Numbered from the stretch's first letter, positions 11,515-23,516 are shown. The stretch: DNA of 64,000 nt from Triglochin maritima (GCA_963682175.1 OY821782.1:25255741-25319740); one strand, 5' to 3'. The notes: generated by a model not told the origin, from the letters alone. Numbers and translations: made by a program.

Positions 11515-12266
11515 TTGTGGAGTGATCAACAAGTAATGAATAGTCACAATAAAAATTTCATCTCTTGGTTCAAAAATGTGGCTTACAAGCATGATGTTTC
11601 AGAGACAATACAGTGGTTGGCCTATGGTCCGCATTCTGGTGTTATAAGTTACAGTGGTTATGATATCGATGGATATTCTTTCTACACAGTCTGTGAAGAT
11701 TCCAAAAGTGATGTTCAGAATTGTGTCATCACCTTAATAGCAGAGTCTTTGTATGTGTCTAGTTCTAAAGACAGGAATCTTGTATACGCCGACATGTCCT
11801 ATTACGGTGTCATTGAAGACATATGGGAGCTAGACTCTGTTAAATTCAAAGTACCTGTATTTAGATGCAAGTGGACCGATAATAAAAGCGAACTTCGAGT
11901 GGATGACTATGGGTTCACTTTAATTGTTTTTTCAAAAAAAGGTTATAAAGGAGAACCTTTTATTCTCGCTTCCTAAGCGAAACAAGTCTTCTATGTGGCT
12001 GATCCGTGTGACAAGAAATGGGCAGTGATTCTGGAAGGGAAGAAAAAATTGTATCAGATGATAGTCTGATCGAGTATGAAGAGACACCACCATTCTCTAA
12101 GCAAGCACCTGAGTTGAACTCAGTAGACGAGGAAATAAATGTTGAGCCTTGTATGTTTAGAGATGACCATGGTGAAGGTATATGGATTGAAAATCCATTA
12201 AGGAAAAAAAATAGTAAATGTGCAAATTTTCTTGTAATACATTGTAAAGACCATTTAATGTCTTGA
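11515..12266 (+). pseudogene. CACTA DUF4216 region
   Basis: The frame at 11515-11976 has the DUF4216 signature: VSETIQWLAYGP, then GYDIDGYSFYTVCEDSK, then YYGVIEDIWELDSVKFKVPV followed by FRCKW. This region normally follows DUF4218 at the TNP2 carboxyl end or as a neighbouring exon. The frame stops at 11976. Matching residues (QVFYVADPCDKKWAVIL) continue in another frame, and an acidic tail follows at 12018-12266 (VDEEINVEPCMFRDDHGEG). The function of DUF4216 is unknown. Its position after TNP2 in the same orientation makes it part of the transposase transcription unit. Confidence 0.8.
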
Positions 12267-12307
12267 TTTTTAATTGTTAATGCCTTGAGTTTACCTTTTA
12301 TAGTATC

Positions 12308-13435
12308 ATGGCTCCAAAAAAGAAACCCACTCCATCAGAGTCTGAAGGCTCGAAGACATATAGTTCACGAGGTCATTGTCTCATGAAAGAATTCGTGGGG
12401 AGAAGAAATAGAGACACTAGAGTTCCAATCCTGTTTGATGATCGTCTTGAGTCGCTAGGTATGCTGTCTGATAATTGGAAAAGTTATATGGGTAGCCTAT
12501 CGAGGGAAAAGTTGACAATTGTTTGTCGAGTTGGACCGATGCAGATGAGAAGCTGTAGGACACAATATGGGATAACGTGCAGGTAATGATTCCATTATAG
12601 AATTATGTAGTTTTAGTCGAACTTTTGTGATATATAAAGTTGTTGAGGTGTTGTAGGTATCTTTTGAGTTCCAATCCACTGACAAGTTGAAGAAAAAGTG
12701 GATGACATACAAGTCGGTTCATTGGAGGGTTTTCAAAACAAATTTAATGAACAAGTACATTTTCGGAGACTACCAGGATAGAAATCCATGCGATGTCTAT
12801 AACTTTATCACTCCGAATCAATGGGAGCAATTCAGAAAATCCAGAGATATCCCGGAGTTTGAGGTAACTGAGTTTAATTTAGAATATGAACTTATTAAGT
12901 TATTGCTTTAAGTGACAATCTAATAAACTTGGTTTTAGGTCATCTGAGCAAAAAACCAAAAGATTAGATCTTCTAACAAGTATACGCATCGTATGTCTCG
13001 ACCGGGGTACCAAAAGGTAGAAGCACAAATGATGGCTGAAAAAATTGCTCTGAAGAAACAACAGGCAATTGATTCTGCTATGAGTTAGGAGCAAGCAACT
13101 AACCTATCTCCTCCTTCTCCCGAAGCTCATTGTGATTCTCGGAAGCGACCGAGAGTACACTCCAGAGGGGAGTACGTCACAGGCAAGTCGCAAGCGATCA
13201 GCTCGAAGATAGTAAGTCGTATTACTTGTATATGTTATTAATTCATATTCGGTAATTTTGTATTTTTCAATTGTTGGTAAATATTTTTTTAAACAGTCGG
13301 ACTCTCTAAAGTTGAGAGAATCTCAAAGCGAATTTGCTTCCGATGGTCGGAATGATATTCTACACGAGGCCTTGGGAAACGACGAACACCCCAGCCGTGT
13401 GCAGGGGGTAGGGAGTAGAGTTGGAGTGTGACAAT
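12308..13435 (+). pseudogene. CACTA TNPA-like protein (Transposase_24), broken, with introns
   Basis: Starts at ATG 12308 (MAPKKKPTPSES). A first exon runs to a GT donor at about 12583; exon 2 follows a TTGTAG acceptor at 12657 and holds KKKWMTYKSVHWRVFK and ITPNQWEQFRKSRDIPEFE; another donor is at about 12862. Exon 3 follows TTTTAG at about 12938 and holds NKYTHRMSRPGYQKVEAQM. A last exon after about 13297 contains DILHEALGNDEHPSRVQGVGS, a hallmark of plant Transposase_24 proteins. In-frame stops occur in exon 1 (near 12552), at the exon 3 start and near 13088. In En/Spm, TNPA binds subterminal repeats to bring the ends together. The repeats at 15478-15780 would be its natural target. Confidence 0.75.
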
Positions 13436-13503
13436 ATTATGGAAAGACTCAATAGTATACTTCGTTGACCGGTCATACCAAATGGCAGTAAGAGATCACA
13501 GAT

Positions 13504-15160
13504 TTGAAGAATACGTTGCAACTTGTTTTAGAGAGATTGGATCACGATTTTCGTACTTCTCCTTCCCGTCGTCCGACCGATTCTTCCCCGAATACCACTC
13601 CTCCAGTGCAGCCAGTGTTCAACCTTGATAGACAATATGATTTCGTGGTTCATTGTCGAGAATTGGCCCTTGTAGGCGGTCCGTTGTGTGGAAAGTTCGA
13701 GGAGGGATCTAGATGTGCTCTATTTGTCGAAGACCCTGATCGAAGATTCGGGGGACACGAGAAAGTTTATAACATCTCCAGACACCACTTCACAGAGGTG
13801 GGAGAGGGAGAAGTGAAGGTTGCAGTGGGGAGTTGCTTAGATGTTGGTGCTTTGGTGCCATTTCTAGAAGAAGAGATTGTTACCCTCGGCGATGCTATCA
13901 GTGGGTTCATGACGTGGCCTAGTTATTTAGTAGAGCTAAATGACGCGCATGTGGTACTTAACGATTGTATTTTTAAAGGTTGTATATATATGTATGGTGT
14001 CAAGCCCCAGTGCAAATGGTCAAACAACCAATCTCCAATCAACATTAATTTTCTTCCAAGTAGGTGCAAAACATTGTATCAATGTATGGTAGGTAGGAAA
14101 TCACAATCCTTAAGTACCTGGGATTTGGAGGAAGGTTAAAGGATTGCCTTCGGCTTTGTACATCACCAAAGAGGATGTCATGCAGTTCTTGAAGATGCAT
14201 TCATTGTGTATCATGATTATTGACGTGCAAGTGAAGTAAGAGTTTTCTTTGGTATAAGATGAAATGTATTGAATAATTTTATCGTAACTGTAATAAAATG
14301 TATTTTTTACTCTTCTAGATACCTTTATGATGCCAGAAGGTTAGTCTTTCTCGACGATCAAGTATTTGGATTTATCAGTCCATCTACATATATATACGGG
14401 AATGACGATAAATCGGGTCAACTTGGGACTCTCATGAAAGAAGAAGAGAAAAGATATTATCTGCTCCCTTATCATGAGAGGTAAACATTTTAATTCAAAG
14501 TGGAATTTTATTTTGTAATAAGCTTCTAATTATATTAATAACAAGGCTCATTGGATGCTTGTCGTTGTATGCCCTGCGACTAATTCGGCATATTGGTTTG
14601 ATCCCTTGGGGTCGAATAAACCAAGGGACTCGATAAAGAAACTTCTAAATCTGTAAGTTCGTTTTAGTCATCGTATTTGTAATTCGTGGATTTTTATTTG
14701 TATTATTGAATGAAGGTTTTCAATAACTTGTGTGACTCAGGACAATGAAGGTTTACAGAGCGTTGTGTGGCAGGAGAACAACCACAAAAGCGGGAGTAAC
14801 ATGGAATGGAATGGGAGTAAGTTCTTTATCTAATTTTGCTTAATTAACTTAGAAACATATATTTAGCAAATTTCTATGTTTGTAGTACCGGAAGTACACT
14901 GGAAATACGGAATGTGATTATTACGTGATGAAATACATGGAGGAAATTCTCGAATTTGCAAATCAACACTTCTCCTTATCCGAGGTAATATAGATCTCTA
15001 TTCACTTGTATAGTTATAGTTTCAATATTTAGATTTAAGTTTTTTTACTTGTATTTTGATAGGTCTTCCAAAAAAGTAGTGATCCCTTCTCGCAACAGGA
15101 CCTCGATGATACTTGCGACCGATGGGCTCGCTATTTTATCAGAAACATGTTGTTGAACTA
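13504..15160 (+). pseudogene. CACTA-borne Ulp1-like C48 cysteine protease, broken
   Basis: The amino part (13504-14139) contains PVFNLDRQYDFVVHC, LVGGPLCGKF and LGDAISGFMTWPSYLV, resembling the DUF8039-type region that precedes C48 domains in plant transposon proteins. The protease is spread over several exons or frames: YLYDARRLVFLDDQVFGFI (14320-14375), then AHWMLVVVCPATNSAYWFDPLG with the catalytic His (CAT 14549-14551) and Asp (near 14600). NTECDYYVMKYMEEIL follows with the catalytic Cys (TGT 14913-14915). A stop after EEG (near 14139) and frame changes break it. The Gln expected before the Cys box is not obvious. The last residues (RWARYFIRNML) end near 15160. Ulp1 proteases cut SUMO from targets; the role in transposons is unknown. 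Confidence 0.75.
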
Positions 15161-15477
15161 AGAGGTTCTCATGTAACTAACATTTTTTGTGTAATTTACT
15201 TAACCAGTTCACTTCTATTACAAACATACAATTTATGCCTTAATATAGTCGCCTCACTTTTGGAATGAATGTCATGTGTTTATGTATGAATTAATTCCAA
15301 GTGTGTTGAATGATTGTGTATGCTTGTATGTATGTGTTTGAGCATGTATTCTTTTATGTCTATGTGGATGAAAGTGTGTATATATTTGTAAACGAATTTG
15401 GTGCAGGATGAATGTGTTTGCTATGCAGTGTTTTTGGTGTAGGCGTGATTGCTATATTTTTTCCTTCTCGGTTTAGG

Positions 15478-15780
15478 AATACACGTCGGCTGTTTGCATT
15501 AGCCGACGTCTATTCCTTTCAAAAAATCTATAGATGTCAGTCGTTATATCTGACCGACGTCTATACCTAAAGAATAGACGTCAGTCCTATCGAACGATCG
15601 ACGTCTATTCTTTAGGTATAGACGTCGGTCAGATATAACAGCCGACGTCTATTCTTTAGTTATAGATGTCGGATTTTACGCGACTGACGTCTATGTATGG
15701 ACGACGTACACATAGACGTTGGATCTGGGAATGCTTATATCCGACATATATACCCCTGTACATCCGACGTATATTCCCTT
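15478..15780. repeat. CACTA subterminal repeat array (GACGTC-centred)
   Basis: About a dozen copies of an 11-13 bp motif close to ATAGACGTCGG or its reverse occur in both orientations. Examples are CCGACGTCTATTC near 15503, TAGACGTCGGTCAG near 15618 and CCGACGTATATTCCC near 15765. Such arrays next to CACTA ends are the binding sites of TNPA-like proteins, one of which is encoded upstream. A perfect 38-bp inverted repeat lies inside. Confidence 0.85.
15544..15638. repeat. Perfect 38-bp inverted repeat with 19-nt spacer
   Basis: The arms 15544-15581 and 15601-15638 are exact reverse complements, separated by 15582-15600. Each arm carries two GACGT-type subterminal motifs. The DNA or RNA could form a long hairpin or cruciform. 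Confidence 0.95.
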
Positions 15781-15793
15781 TTCTGCAGTAGTG
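15778..15793. repeat. CACTA right terminal inverted repeat
   Basis: CTTTTCTGCAGTAGTG is the reverse complement of CACTACTGCAGAAAAG, a CACTA-class terminus. It directly follows the subterminal array. The partner left terminus is not visible. Confidence 0.85.
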
Positions 15794-16340
15794 CATTCAG
15801 ACATCCCCCTCAAATCGCAACCACTGAAACCCAAAACAAACAGACATAAACACTACAAGTGATAACAATATGTTGATACATCGTAGCAACATATCACAAT
15901 ATCACGAGAAAGAAAAAGAAATTGACTCACTATCATGTTTTGCTGACTACGACGCTTCTTGTGCCAACCATTGTCACTCCGCCGCCTTCATCGGTTGCCT
16001 TTCCCTTCATGGTGCTTACTACACATAGGGTTTCATACGATGAACGAAACGTCAAAAATAGAATGGGGAAGGATAATGGGAAGAGGGTGAATGCTATTCG
16101 GGTTGGGTAGGATTTCGGGAAGATGGTTCATGCGGTTAGGGTTTCAATCGGGTGGAGGGGATGTCGAATTGGGGATTTCATTGGGTCAAGTGGAGGAGAT
16201 GTCAAAAGGGTGATTTTGTTAGGGCATGGATTGTGTTTACCCCTAATTAGGAGTAGAAAGTACATGGCAGATGGTAGAAACACACCAACTATGTGATTCT
16301 TCATATATCATAGTTATACATACATGTAAAATAACATATT
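15794..16340. other. Flank of the CACTA element, unassigned
   Basis: There is no recognisable gene. A short open frame at 15922-16110 has no familiar motif. The GGTTAGGGTTTC and GGGTGGAGGGGATGTCGAATT stretches read like decayed transposon or pseudogene sequence. An Athila-like LTR begins at roughly 16341. Confidence 0.35.
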
Positions 16341-16872
16341 TAGGGATTCTTCTTATTCATATTCATGTTATATATCCATAATTTTACCCCAATATCGTGC
16401 TACTCGAGTGTTTGTTGTTATATTTCAGTTATTAGGTAATAAAAAATAGAAGGGAAGAGAAAAAAGACTAAAACATAAGAAGAAAGGACTTAAATCAAGT
16501 AAAATGGACCTCTCTGTCAGCAAAAGGACCCATCTGCAAGAGGGAAGGACCTGGACGTAAGCTTGGAGGGACCAAATAGCAAACCAAGAAACTCCACACC
16601 ATCATGATGAGTATTTTGGCAATTAGATTTGGGCGTAGACTCAAATGACTCACTAGGTGACACCCACATTCCTAATTGAAGAGCTTAAGTAGACACACGA
16701 AAATGAGTCCCATCTGAGACCAATTTGGACCGCCAATTGGTGGCCCAAGATCGGTAATTGGTCAGAATGAAACCCAGTTTCGTACGAATATGGGTTATGT
16801 GTTTATGTCTATTCTAGGAATTCTTCATTAGTCCCACACCGGGGTATTGTCCCCAGTTACATTTTTCATCTC

Positions 16873-16880
16873 TATAAATA
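16873..16880 (+). promoter_or_regulatory. TATA box of Athila-like LTR
   Basis: TATAAATA lies in the same place as in the 5' LTR (26255) and 3' LTR (43380) of the outer Athila element. It is followed at the same distance by the 'ctctctacttggagtaa' segment. Confidence 0.6.
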
Positions 16881-17706
16881 AAACTCTTATTCCTCCTTTG
16901 TAATCAGCCATTTCTTGGTGGGCATTCTCTCTACTTGGAGTAAAGCCTTGGAGAAAAACTCAGGTGGAGAAGAATGCTACTTGTATGGTGAGTAATGTAA
17001 ATAAAATATTTTCTTATTTTTGTTTTAATGTTGTCTCTTTTAACGCTTAGATATTTAGCTTCATTTTGTTTCCTTAATCTTAGTATAATTAGTTATAATG
17101 TTTCTCCTTCTTAGTATAATTGTTAGCTCAATGTGTAGTGAGTAGTTTCATCCCCTTTTGGGGTGGAGATGATGTTTATACTTGTAATAAAGAATGGGAA
17201 TGAATGTTATCTTATGTAATATGTGATGAATGTGAATGTATGCTTGCTTGTTTATAAAAGAATAGTTAACTTGATGGTTTTCGCCATAATCATTAGGTAC
17301 TTCCCATGCTTTGTTTAGGTTCTTAATAACCAACTTTTTTATGCTCATGTCAATAAACTAGGTTAGTGATTAGAATGATATGTTTTGCCACAACCACTAG
17401 GTACTTCCTATGCATAAAAACACAACCTACACTTGTGCCTTATTGAATGCATGATTCACCACCTTATCACATGTGTACACACACTCCACACCTTGGGGGG
17501 TTTTCTTCCTGAATTTGATATTGCTTTGATAGTTACTTAGTTTAGTTTCATTTCCTCTCACTTTCGTCGTCCTTGTTTGTTGCTTGCTAGTTTAGTGTAG
17601 CTTAGTTTAGTTCAATCAACTTCTTCTCCCCTTTATTTTCAACTTGATTTCAGAAGAATAATAGTTCACACAACTCCCTGTGAACTGACACGTACTTGTG
17701 ACCGCT

Positions 17707-17724
17707 TCATCGTGGCGTGCACTT
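17707..17724. repeat. LINE copy 2 target-site duplication, left
   Basis: TCATCGTGGCGTGCACTT matches 23631-23648 at 16 of 18 positions. It lies just left of the T-run that marks the LINE poly(A) tail. Confidence 0.85.
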
Positions 17725-17731
17725 TTTTTTT

Positions 17732-18160
17732 GCAAAGCAAAAGCGAGGCTTAGCCTCTAGGATTTTATTATTAAGGAACTGGTTACATCTACCAAAATTT
17801 GTTCGTTTAGTTCGCGGGTATATGCCACATGCATAACCGGCTTCTCCCTACCACCTATTTGTACTCACGTTAAGGGCAAGTAGCTTAAGGAAATGATTAC
17901 ATCTCATCAAATTTCAGAGGTTGGAATTAGTTCCAAGTATCCTGATAATGTCTCGTCTCTCCTTCATCTTTGGTGAGTTTGGAAGCTTGATTACTCATGC
18001 TTCGGATTATATCTTTGACTACAGCAATGGTAGCTTTGGGGTGCTGCCTCTCACCCTAAATAATACTACGGTTCCGCTCGTGCCACCATTCGTATATCGT
18101 AGCACTTAACACCCACTTTCGGACCACTCTGTCAAGTCGGCTTCCACTCGCATGTGATAG
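17732..18160 (-). other. LINE copy 2 3' UTR
   Basis: The non-coding stretch between the zf-RVT end and the poly(A)/T-run has no open frame that fits LINE proteins. Copy 1 lacks this part. Confidence 0.6.
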
Positions 18161-21100
18161 TCACAAAACCTCACTCTCTAGATTGCTTGTGACAGTTTGG
18201 TGGAGGTGCATAAGGTTGAGGAGGCACCTCCACACCTCCTTTGTGTATTGACAATTCCAGAAAAGATGCTCCATGTCTTCTTCTTGGTCTTCACATAGCA
18301 CGCAAGTTGGGTCTAGGTTTACGCCTCGGTTTATCATTCGTCGCTTTGTGAGCAGACGCCCCTTCAATGCTCTCCAAGCTGTTAGTGTGTGCTCTGGGAC
18401 AACAAATTTGTGCCACACTATCACCGCCCAAGGGACTTTCCTGCCCGGTTGCCTCACCCAAGTCCATACTTCCTTCATCCCAAGTGCTAGACCAGTCCCA
18501 TTTGATCGACAAGGTCTATCCTCTCCTCCATGTATGCGAACTTGGTTTATCCTTGAACAAACTTCTTCCATCCTGCTGGATCGTGGGGCAGGGAGGTACC
18601 ATGACCCTTCTCCGATGAAGTATGACCTTAACATCCCAAGGGACCCCCATCTCTTAGTGAAGCTGGTCACCCCAGCTTGTGCATTGAAACGGTTCACCAC
18701 ACCAAGGAAATTGGAAAAACCGAATCGCTTCCCCATTTCTAACCTCATATTGCATGTGTCTTCTAGCAATATCTCGGACTCGCAGCAGCCCACGCCATGC
18801 CCATGACGAGGTAGGTGGTGGTCTTGCAAGCCAAATGGAACGCTTCCTTAGGTATTTTCGCCGGACACACTTGGCCAAAAGAGAAGTGTTGTCCGCCACC
18901 ACAAGCCAAAACTGTCGGAGAAGGCCCACATCATTCCATTCCGTTAGCCTCCTTAATCCGAGGCATCCTTCGTCTTTTGGAGTACATACGTCCTTCCATG
19001 CCACCGCAACCCACTTCTTCTCCCCTCCCCAAATAAAATGGCACATAATGATGTCCAATTAATGCAAGACGCTTCTTAGTAGAAGAAACGTTGAAGTCCA
19101 ATAGATGCTGAACGAGGTGAGAACACTCCGTACTAGATCCACTCGTCCAGCCATAGAAAGGAGCTTTTGTTGCCATGTTGAGAGGCGAGCCTTGAGCTTG
19201 TTTATGAGTGGTACACAATGGGATCTCCCCATTCTTCTGGAAAATAATGGCAGCCCAAGATACACCACCGGGAAAGCCTTGCGCTCCATCCCAAGGTGTG
19301 CCTCGATCCAAGCTCCATGCGCCCCATCTCCCCCCATGAATACCAGACTTTTTGAGGTGTTAAATTTCAGACCCGAGATTGCTGTAAATTCCTCAAGAAT
19401 GCTTCTAACGGCTCGAGCGTTTGCTTTAGTAGCCCTTGCAAAGAGTAGGACGTCGTCAGCAAACAAGAGGTGTGACACGATGGTATCTCCGCAATATAAA
19501 GGCTCGATTTTCTTGTTCATGACCGCCATCTTCACCATTTCACTTAACACCTCCATGCACATCACAAACAAGTAGGGGGCTAGGGGATCCCCTTTTCGTA
19601 GACCATTTCTGGCTCGAAACGGTGTGGAGTTTGCTCCATTTACTGTCACCACAAACGATGCCTCCACACAAGCCAAAATCAGCCACCTCCACTTATCCGC
19701 GAAGCCAAATCTCTTCATCACATGGTCGAGGAACTCCCAAGAGATTGAGTCATAGGCTTTCCTGATATTAAGCTTTATGCACATGCGTCCTTTCCCCTTC
19801 TCAAGATGTAGGTTGTGGCAAAGTTCGTGTGCAAGAAGGATGTTATCACTAATTCTTCGTCCTTGGATGAATGCGCTCTGATTTTCCCCTATCAGCCGTG
19901 GTAATATCCTCTTCAAGCGGTCGGCAAATACTTTGGATGTGAACCTATACGTCATATTGCATAGAGCAATGGGCCGAAAGTCCTCCACCACCGTCGGTGC
20001 CTTTTTCTTCGGGATGATCGTGATGGATGTGTTGTTCCATTGCGTGAGGACCCATCCACTATACAAACAAGACGCGACAGCTTTTATCATGTCCCTCTGA
20101 ATTATGCTCCATGCTGCCTTGAAAAACTATGCGTTCAAACGATCGGCGTTGAATTACGCTCCGACGCTTTATCGATATTGGCGTTCAACACGACATCTTG
20201 CAGTTCTTTTGGGTCCAACTTCCGTGTTAAATCAGCCCCCTCCTCCGCTGTAATTTATGGTAGAATAATGGATTGTTTATGGGGTTGCACCTGAAAACCA
20301 TGAGCAAACAAGTTAGCATAAAAAGATCAGAATGCGTCCCGGATGTCGTTCTCATCCTCCACTAGATTACCCCATCTCCCACTCGCCTCACTTGATTGGT
20401 GGATCTCCTCACTCTAAGATGCGCATGGAAGAACCTAGTGTTTTGGTCCCCCTCTTTCAACCACTTTTCTCTGGATTTTTGTCGTATAATGGACTACTCC
20501 GAAGCAAGGACCCAGGCAAGAGTGTCCTTTGCTGCGTTTTCAACTTCAGCTAGCTCGCCACTAGTCTGGTCAATAAGCCTTTGCCTCCTCACTTGCGCAA
20601 GAGAGTCCATAGCCTCTCCCACCTTGTTTGTAACATTTCCAAAGGTGCTCCAACTCCACTTAATTAGTGCTCCTGACTTCGGTCCACTTCCCAACTATAC
20701 GAAACATGGGTTCACCTTTCACATATGTAGCCCAAGCTTGTTGCACAACTCCATCAAAGTCCTCGTGCTCCGCCCAATGGTTTTCAAATCTGAAAATCTT
20801 CTTTTTCCTCCGTTCGTTCCCTTCCGTTTTCATGACAAGCATGGTGTGATCACTCAAGTCCTTCTCACCAATAATGTAGAAAGAATTGGCGAACACCTCG
20901 AGCCATGCATTGTTCATTAATATTCGATCAAACTTTGTCTCGATACATGCAGCTCCCTCCGACGAGTTGGACCAAGTGAAGTCGCCTCCAGTTGAGGGCA
21001 TCTCAAGTAGTTGAATGGTGTCAAGACACTCATTAAACTACGGAATTGCCACCTCATTTCCAGCAACTCCCCCTTGCTTTTTGGTAGCCTTCCAAATGCA

Positions 21101-21525
21101 ATTAAAATCCCCACCAACATGCCACGTTCGCTCCCCATGTGGTGCTACTTCATTTAAGTCCCTCCACAATGCTCTCCTCTCCACATGTCCATTTTCACAA
21201 TATATAGCCGTAAAAGCAAATTCAGTGCAGTCCTTCTTTAAGCTCCCAAGGAAGTGCAGCAATTGAGTTGATTCGAAAGTAACTCTTAAGTCTACCAGCT
21301 GGTCATTCCATAATACTAGAATGCACCCCGAGTCTACAACCATGCAGTTGGACGTCCAAGTATGAGGCCAAATTGCTCGCTTGAATCGCTCAAGTTTTTT
21401 ATACTTAACCTTGTGCTCCACAAGGCAAACCACATCCGGATTTACCTCCCTTATTCGACCACTGATCATGAGTGCGCGGCCAGGCCCGTTTGCGCCATAC
21501 ACATTCCAAATTAAGACATTCATGG
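18161..21525 (-). pseudogene. LINE copy 2 ORF2: endonuclease, reverse transcriptase, zf-RVT, broken
   Basis: ORF2 begins near 21525 (MNVLIWNVYGANGPG) and its endonuclease has EHKV, TAIYCEN, VGGDFN, IETKFDRILMN and LSDHT. An in-frame stop near 21038 interrupts it. RT follows in the frame 20090-19059: ITIIPKKKAP, FRPIALCNMTYRFTSKVFADRL, ENQSAFIQGRRISDNILLAHE, IRKAYDSISWEFL, then HLLFADDVLLFARA with the catalytic Asp pair. The carboxyl part (19058-18161) ends with CVLCEDQEEDMEHLFWNC, the zf-RVT signature. Frames change near 20494, 19060 and 18700. The first palm Asp box reads KLNIRKAYDS, where many relatives have KxDxxKAYDR. The protein primes cDNA synthesis at nicked target DNA. Confidence 0.87.
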
Positions 21526-21527
21526 GT

Positions 21528-23516
21528 TTAAGGTACGGGGTGACCCCCCTTCCCTTCCGTACGCGTATTTTTACTCCAACTACTTTTCCTCCCGGATTGC
21601 CTAAGTGGTGGTGGCGAGTATACCTTCTTAGAGCACGAGCCCTCGCACTCTTCTTGTCGCCTTCCTTCAGCTCTCTCCATGTCTTGGTCTTCTGAATTTC
21701 GAGGGACTTCAAACATTCCCTCACTTGGATGGCCGAACTTCTCTTTGTGCGTGCCACTTTAGAAGGTGAAGCCCAATCTGCCTCCTTTTGGACAAAAGAG
21801 GCTAGTCCACATAGCTTCTCATGCTCTCCTTTCAATGTGCCTTTCTCCTTCTCAATTCTTACACATAATGACTCCTGGTCTTGCTGGAATGTGTTACATG
21901 GAAATTCTCCTTCATGAAAGTCCTCCTCCTCATGCACATCATGTGTATCCCCATGCATGGGTCTTTTGCTTAATGCACCTCCCTCCCCCACTACATGAGA
22001 AGAACCCTCTAAATTGTGTCCCTTGATTTGAAACATGTTTGCTTCTATTTTGTCTCCTTCATGTTGACTTGGTCCTTCCACAGCAGCCATTTCACACCTA
22101 GAGCACTCAAAGCCCATCCCATTGGCTTGTCCCAAAGTGGAAACATCACTTTCCTGCCCCACTCCAAATTTCCCTTCTTCGACACCAATAGAGTCACTCC
22201 CACTTGCACCCATAGCAGAATTCGGTTGGACCACTTTAGAGTCTTCCCCTTTGTCTCCTAACCTACTCCCTCTCATGTGACAAGGCTTTCCCTCATTGGT
22301 TGCCTCCAAAGAATTAGGAGAACAAGAGAGTGTTTTAGCCATGCAATATTTCTCCTTGAGATTGTCTTAGCTTGCTCTCCACATGTCACCTCCTCACTTG
22401 TCCCCCATCCACCTCAGGACTTCTAGCGTCCACATCATCATCTCCTCCAGCAGCCTCTCTCTCCCCCCTCTCTCCCATCCAATCCTACCAGCCCCTCCCA
22501 TCTCCGGGATGACCATATTGCTTGCTTCCTCCCAACGTCCAAAGTTCACTCCCTCAACGCCCTTGAATATACTCCTTACACGCCCATTTCCAGCACTCTT
22601 TCTAGACACAACAAACCACTTCTGAACTTTTCCTTTGTGCTCCTCTCCTTGCTTGTTGATTATCCTCCTCTTCGGACATTTCTCCTCATCATGATCGAAC
22701 TCCATGCATTCCTTACAATACCCGGGCCTCCATTCATACTCCACTAGAACTCGATGTGTGCCGGAACCTTCCACTTCAATCTCCACCCAACTCGGATAGG
22801 TGGAATCATGTGCCACTTCCATGCTCACCCTTGCATAGGCCAGCCTTCTCGCCGAGGCCGTGTGCTCATCCATGTATAGAGGTCTCCCAAGGACACTAGA
22901 AATGTTGCTCAAAACTCTTTGTGACCAGAATCGGAGGTCAAGCTCCGGTAGACGAATCCAAATGGGAACGGTGGTGATGGTTGCCCTTGTCAAGAACACA
23001 TATGGTGCCCACTCTTGGACAACAAGTGGAGAACCACGATTAAACCATGGTCCCCCCTCTAACACACGTTTCCTATACTCTTCAAAAGTGAAATGGAATA
23101 GGCGAAACCCATGACTTCTTTTAATGACTTCCACACCTCAAACCAAACTACACATCTTGTGGAGGTGCTTCTCTAAGGTCGGCAAGTGTGGTCTAAAAGC
23201 GATGAAATAACCAACTAAGACATTATCCCACCCCTTTAAGGCTTCAACTACTTCATGCTTGGAACATTTTGCCATCTTCTCTCCTCCTTTTATGGCCGGC
23301 TGGATGAACTGAAGGGCTGTGGATGCCCTTGGGCCAGCCACAAACAACTCGCTCCACTTCCTTGGGGGAGTTTCAGCACTCCCTAGAGGTGGTGTGTGCA
23401 CTTCATCCCCCTAAGGCTGGGAATGAAGCATGCAATGGGGGTGGACGGAGAGCCTTTTTGCTGCCACACTCTCCATCTCCTTGCGGCCTACGAGTAGGGC
23501 AAGGGTTGGGATCCAT
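21528..23516 (-). pseudogene. LINE copy 2 ORF1: DUF4283 / zinc-knuckle protein, broken
   Basis: The ATG at 23516 opens MDPNPCPTRR. One extra G near 23411 shifts the frame, and reading continues at 23401-23138 (KCSKHEVVEALKGWDN, LVGYFIAFRPHLPTL). DUF4283 continues at 23134-22740 (GFRLFHFTFEEYRKRVLEGG, WIRLPELDLRFWS). The knuckle CKECMEFDHDEEKC (CX2CX4HX4C) is near 22680-22720. A long low-complexity tail then runs through 22342-21540 (EEDFHEGEFPCNTFQQDQES) directly into the ORF2 start. That last open stretch (22342-21038) carries the ORF1 tail and the endonuclease in one frame, so the ORF1/ORF2 boundary has lost its stop or was always read through. Confidence 0.78.

Larger units (their letters stand above)
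3250..15793 (+). mobile_element. CACTA (En/Spm) DNA transposon, degenerate
   Basis: The element carries, in order, a TNP2-type transposase with DUF4218 remnant, a DUF4216 region, a TNPA-like Transposase_24 gene and a C48 protease, all on the plus strand. The right end is clear: dense GACGTC-containing subterminal repeats (15478-15780) followed by TTTTCTGCAGTAGTG at 15793, the reverse complement of a CACTACTGCAGAAAA terminal repeat. No matching left terminal repeat was seen, so the start given is only the sequence just upstream of the first TNP2 codons. The left end is probably deleted, or hidden behind the Athila leader fragment. A solo copia LTR at 3501-9915 interrupts it. Confidence 0.8.

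Noticed and set aside
15922..16110. Small open frame (62 codons) after the CACTA terminus
   Set aside because: No family motif, no splice context or neighbour to support it, and the length is within chance for this base composition.
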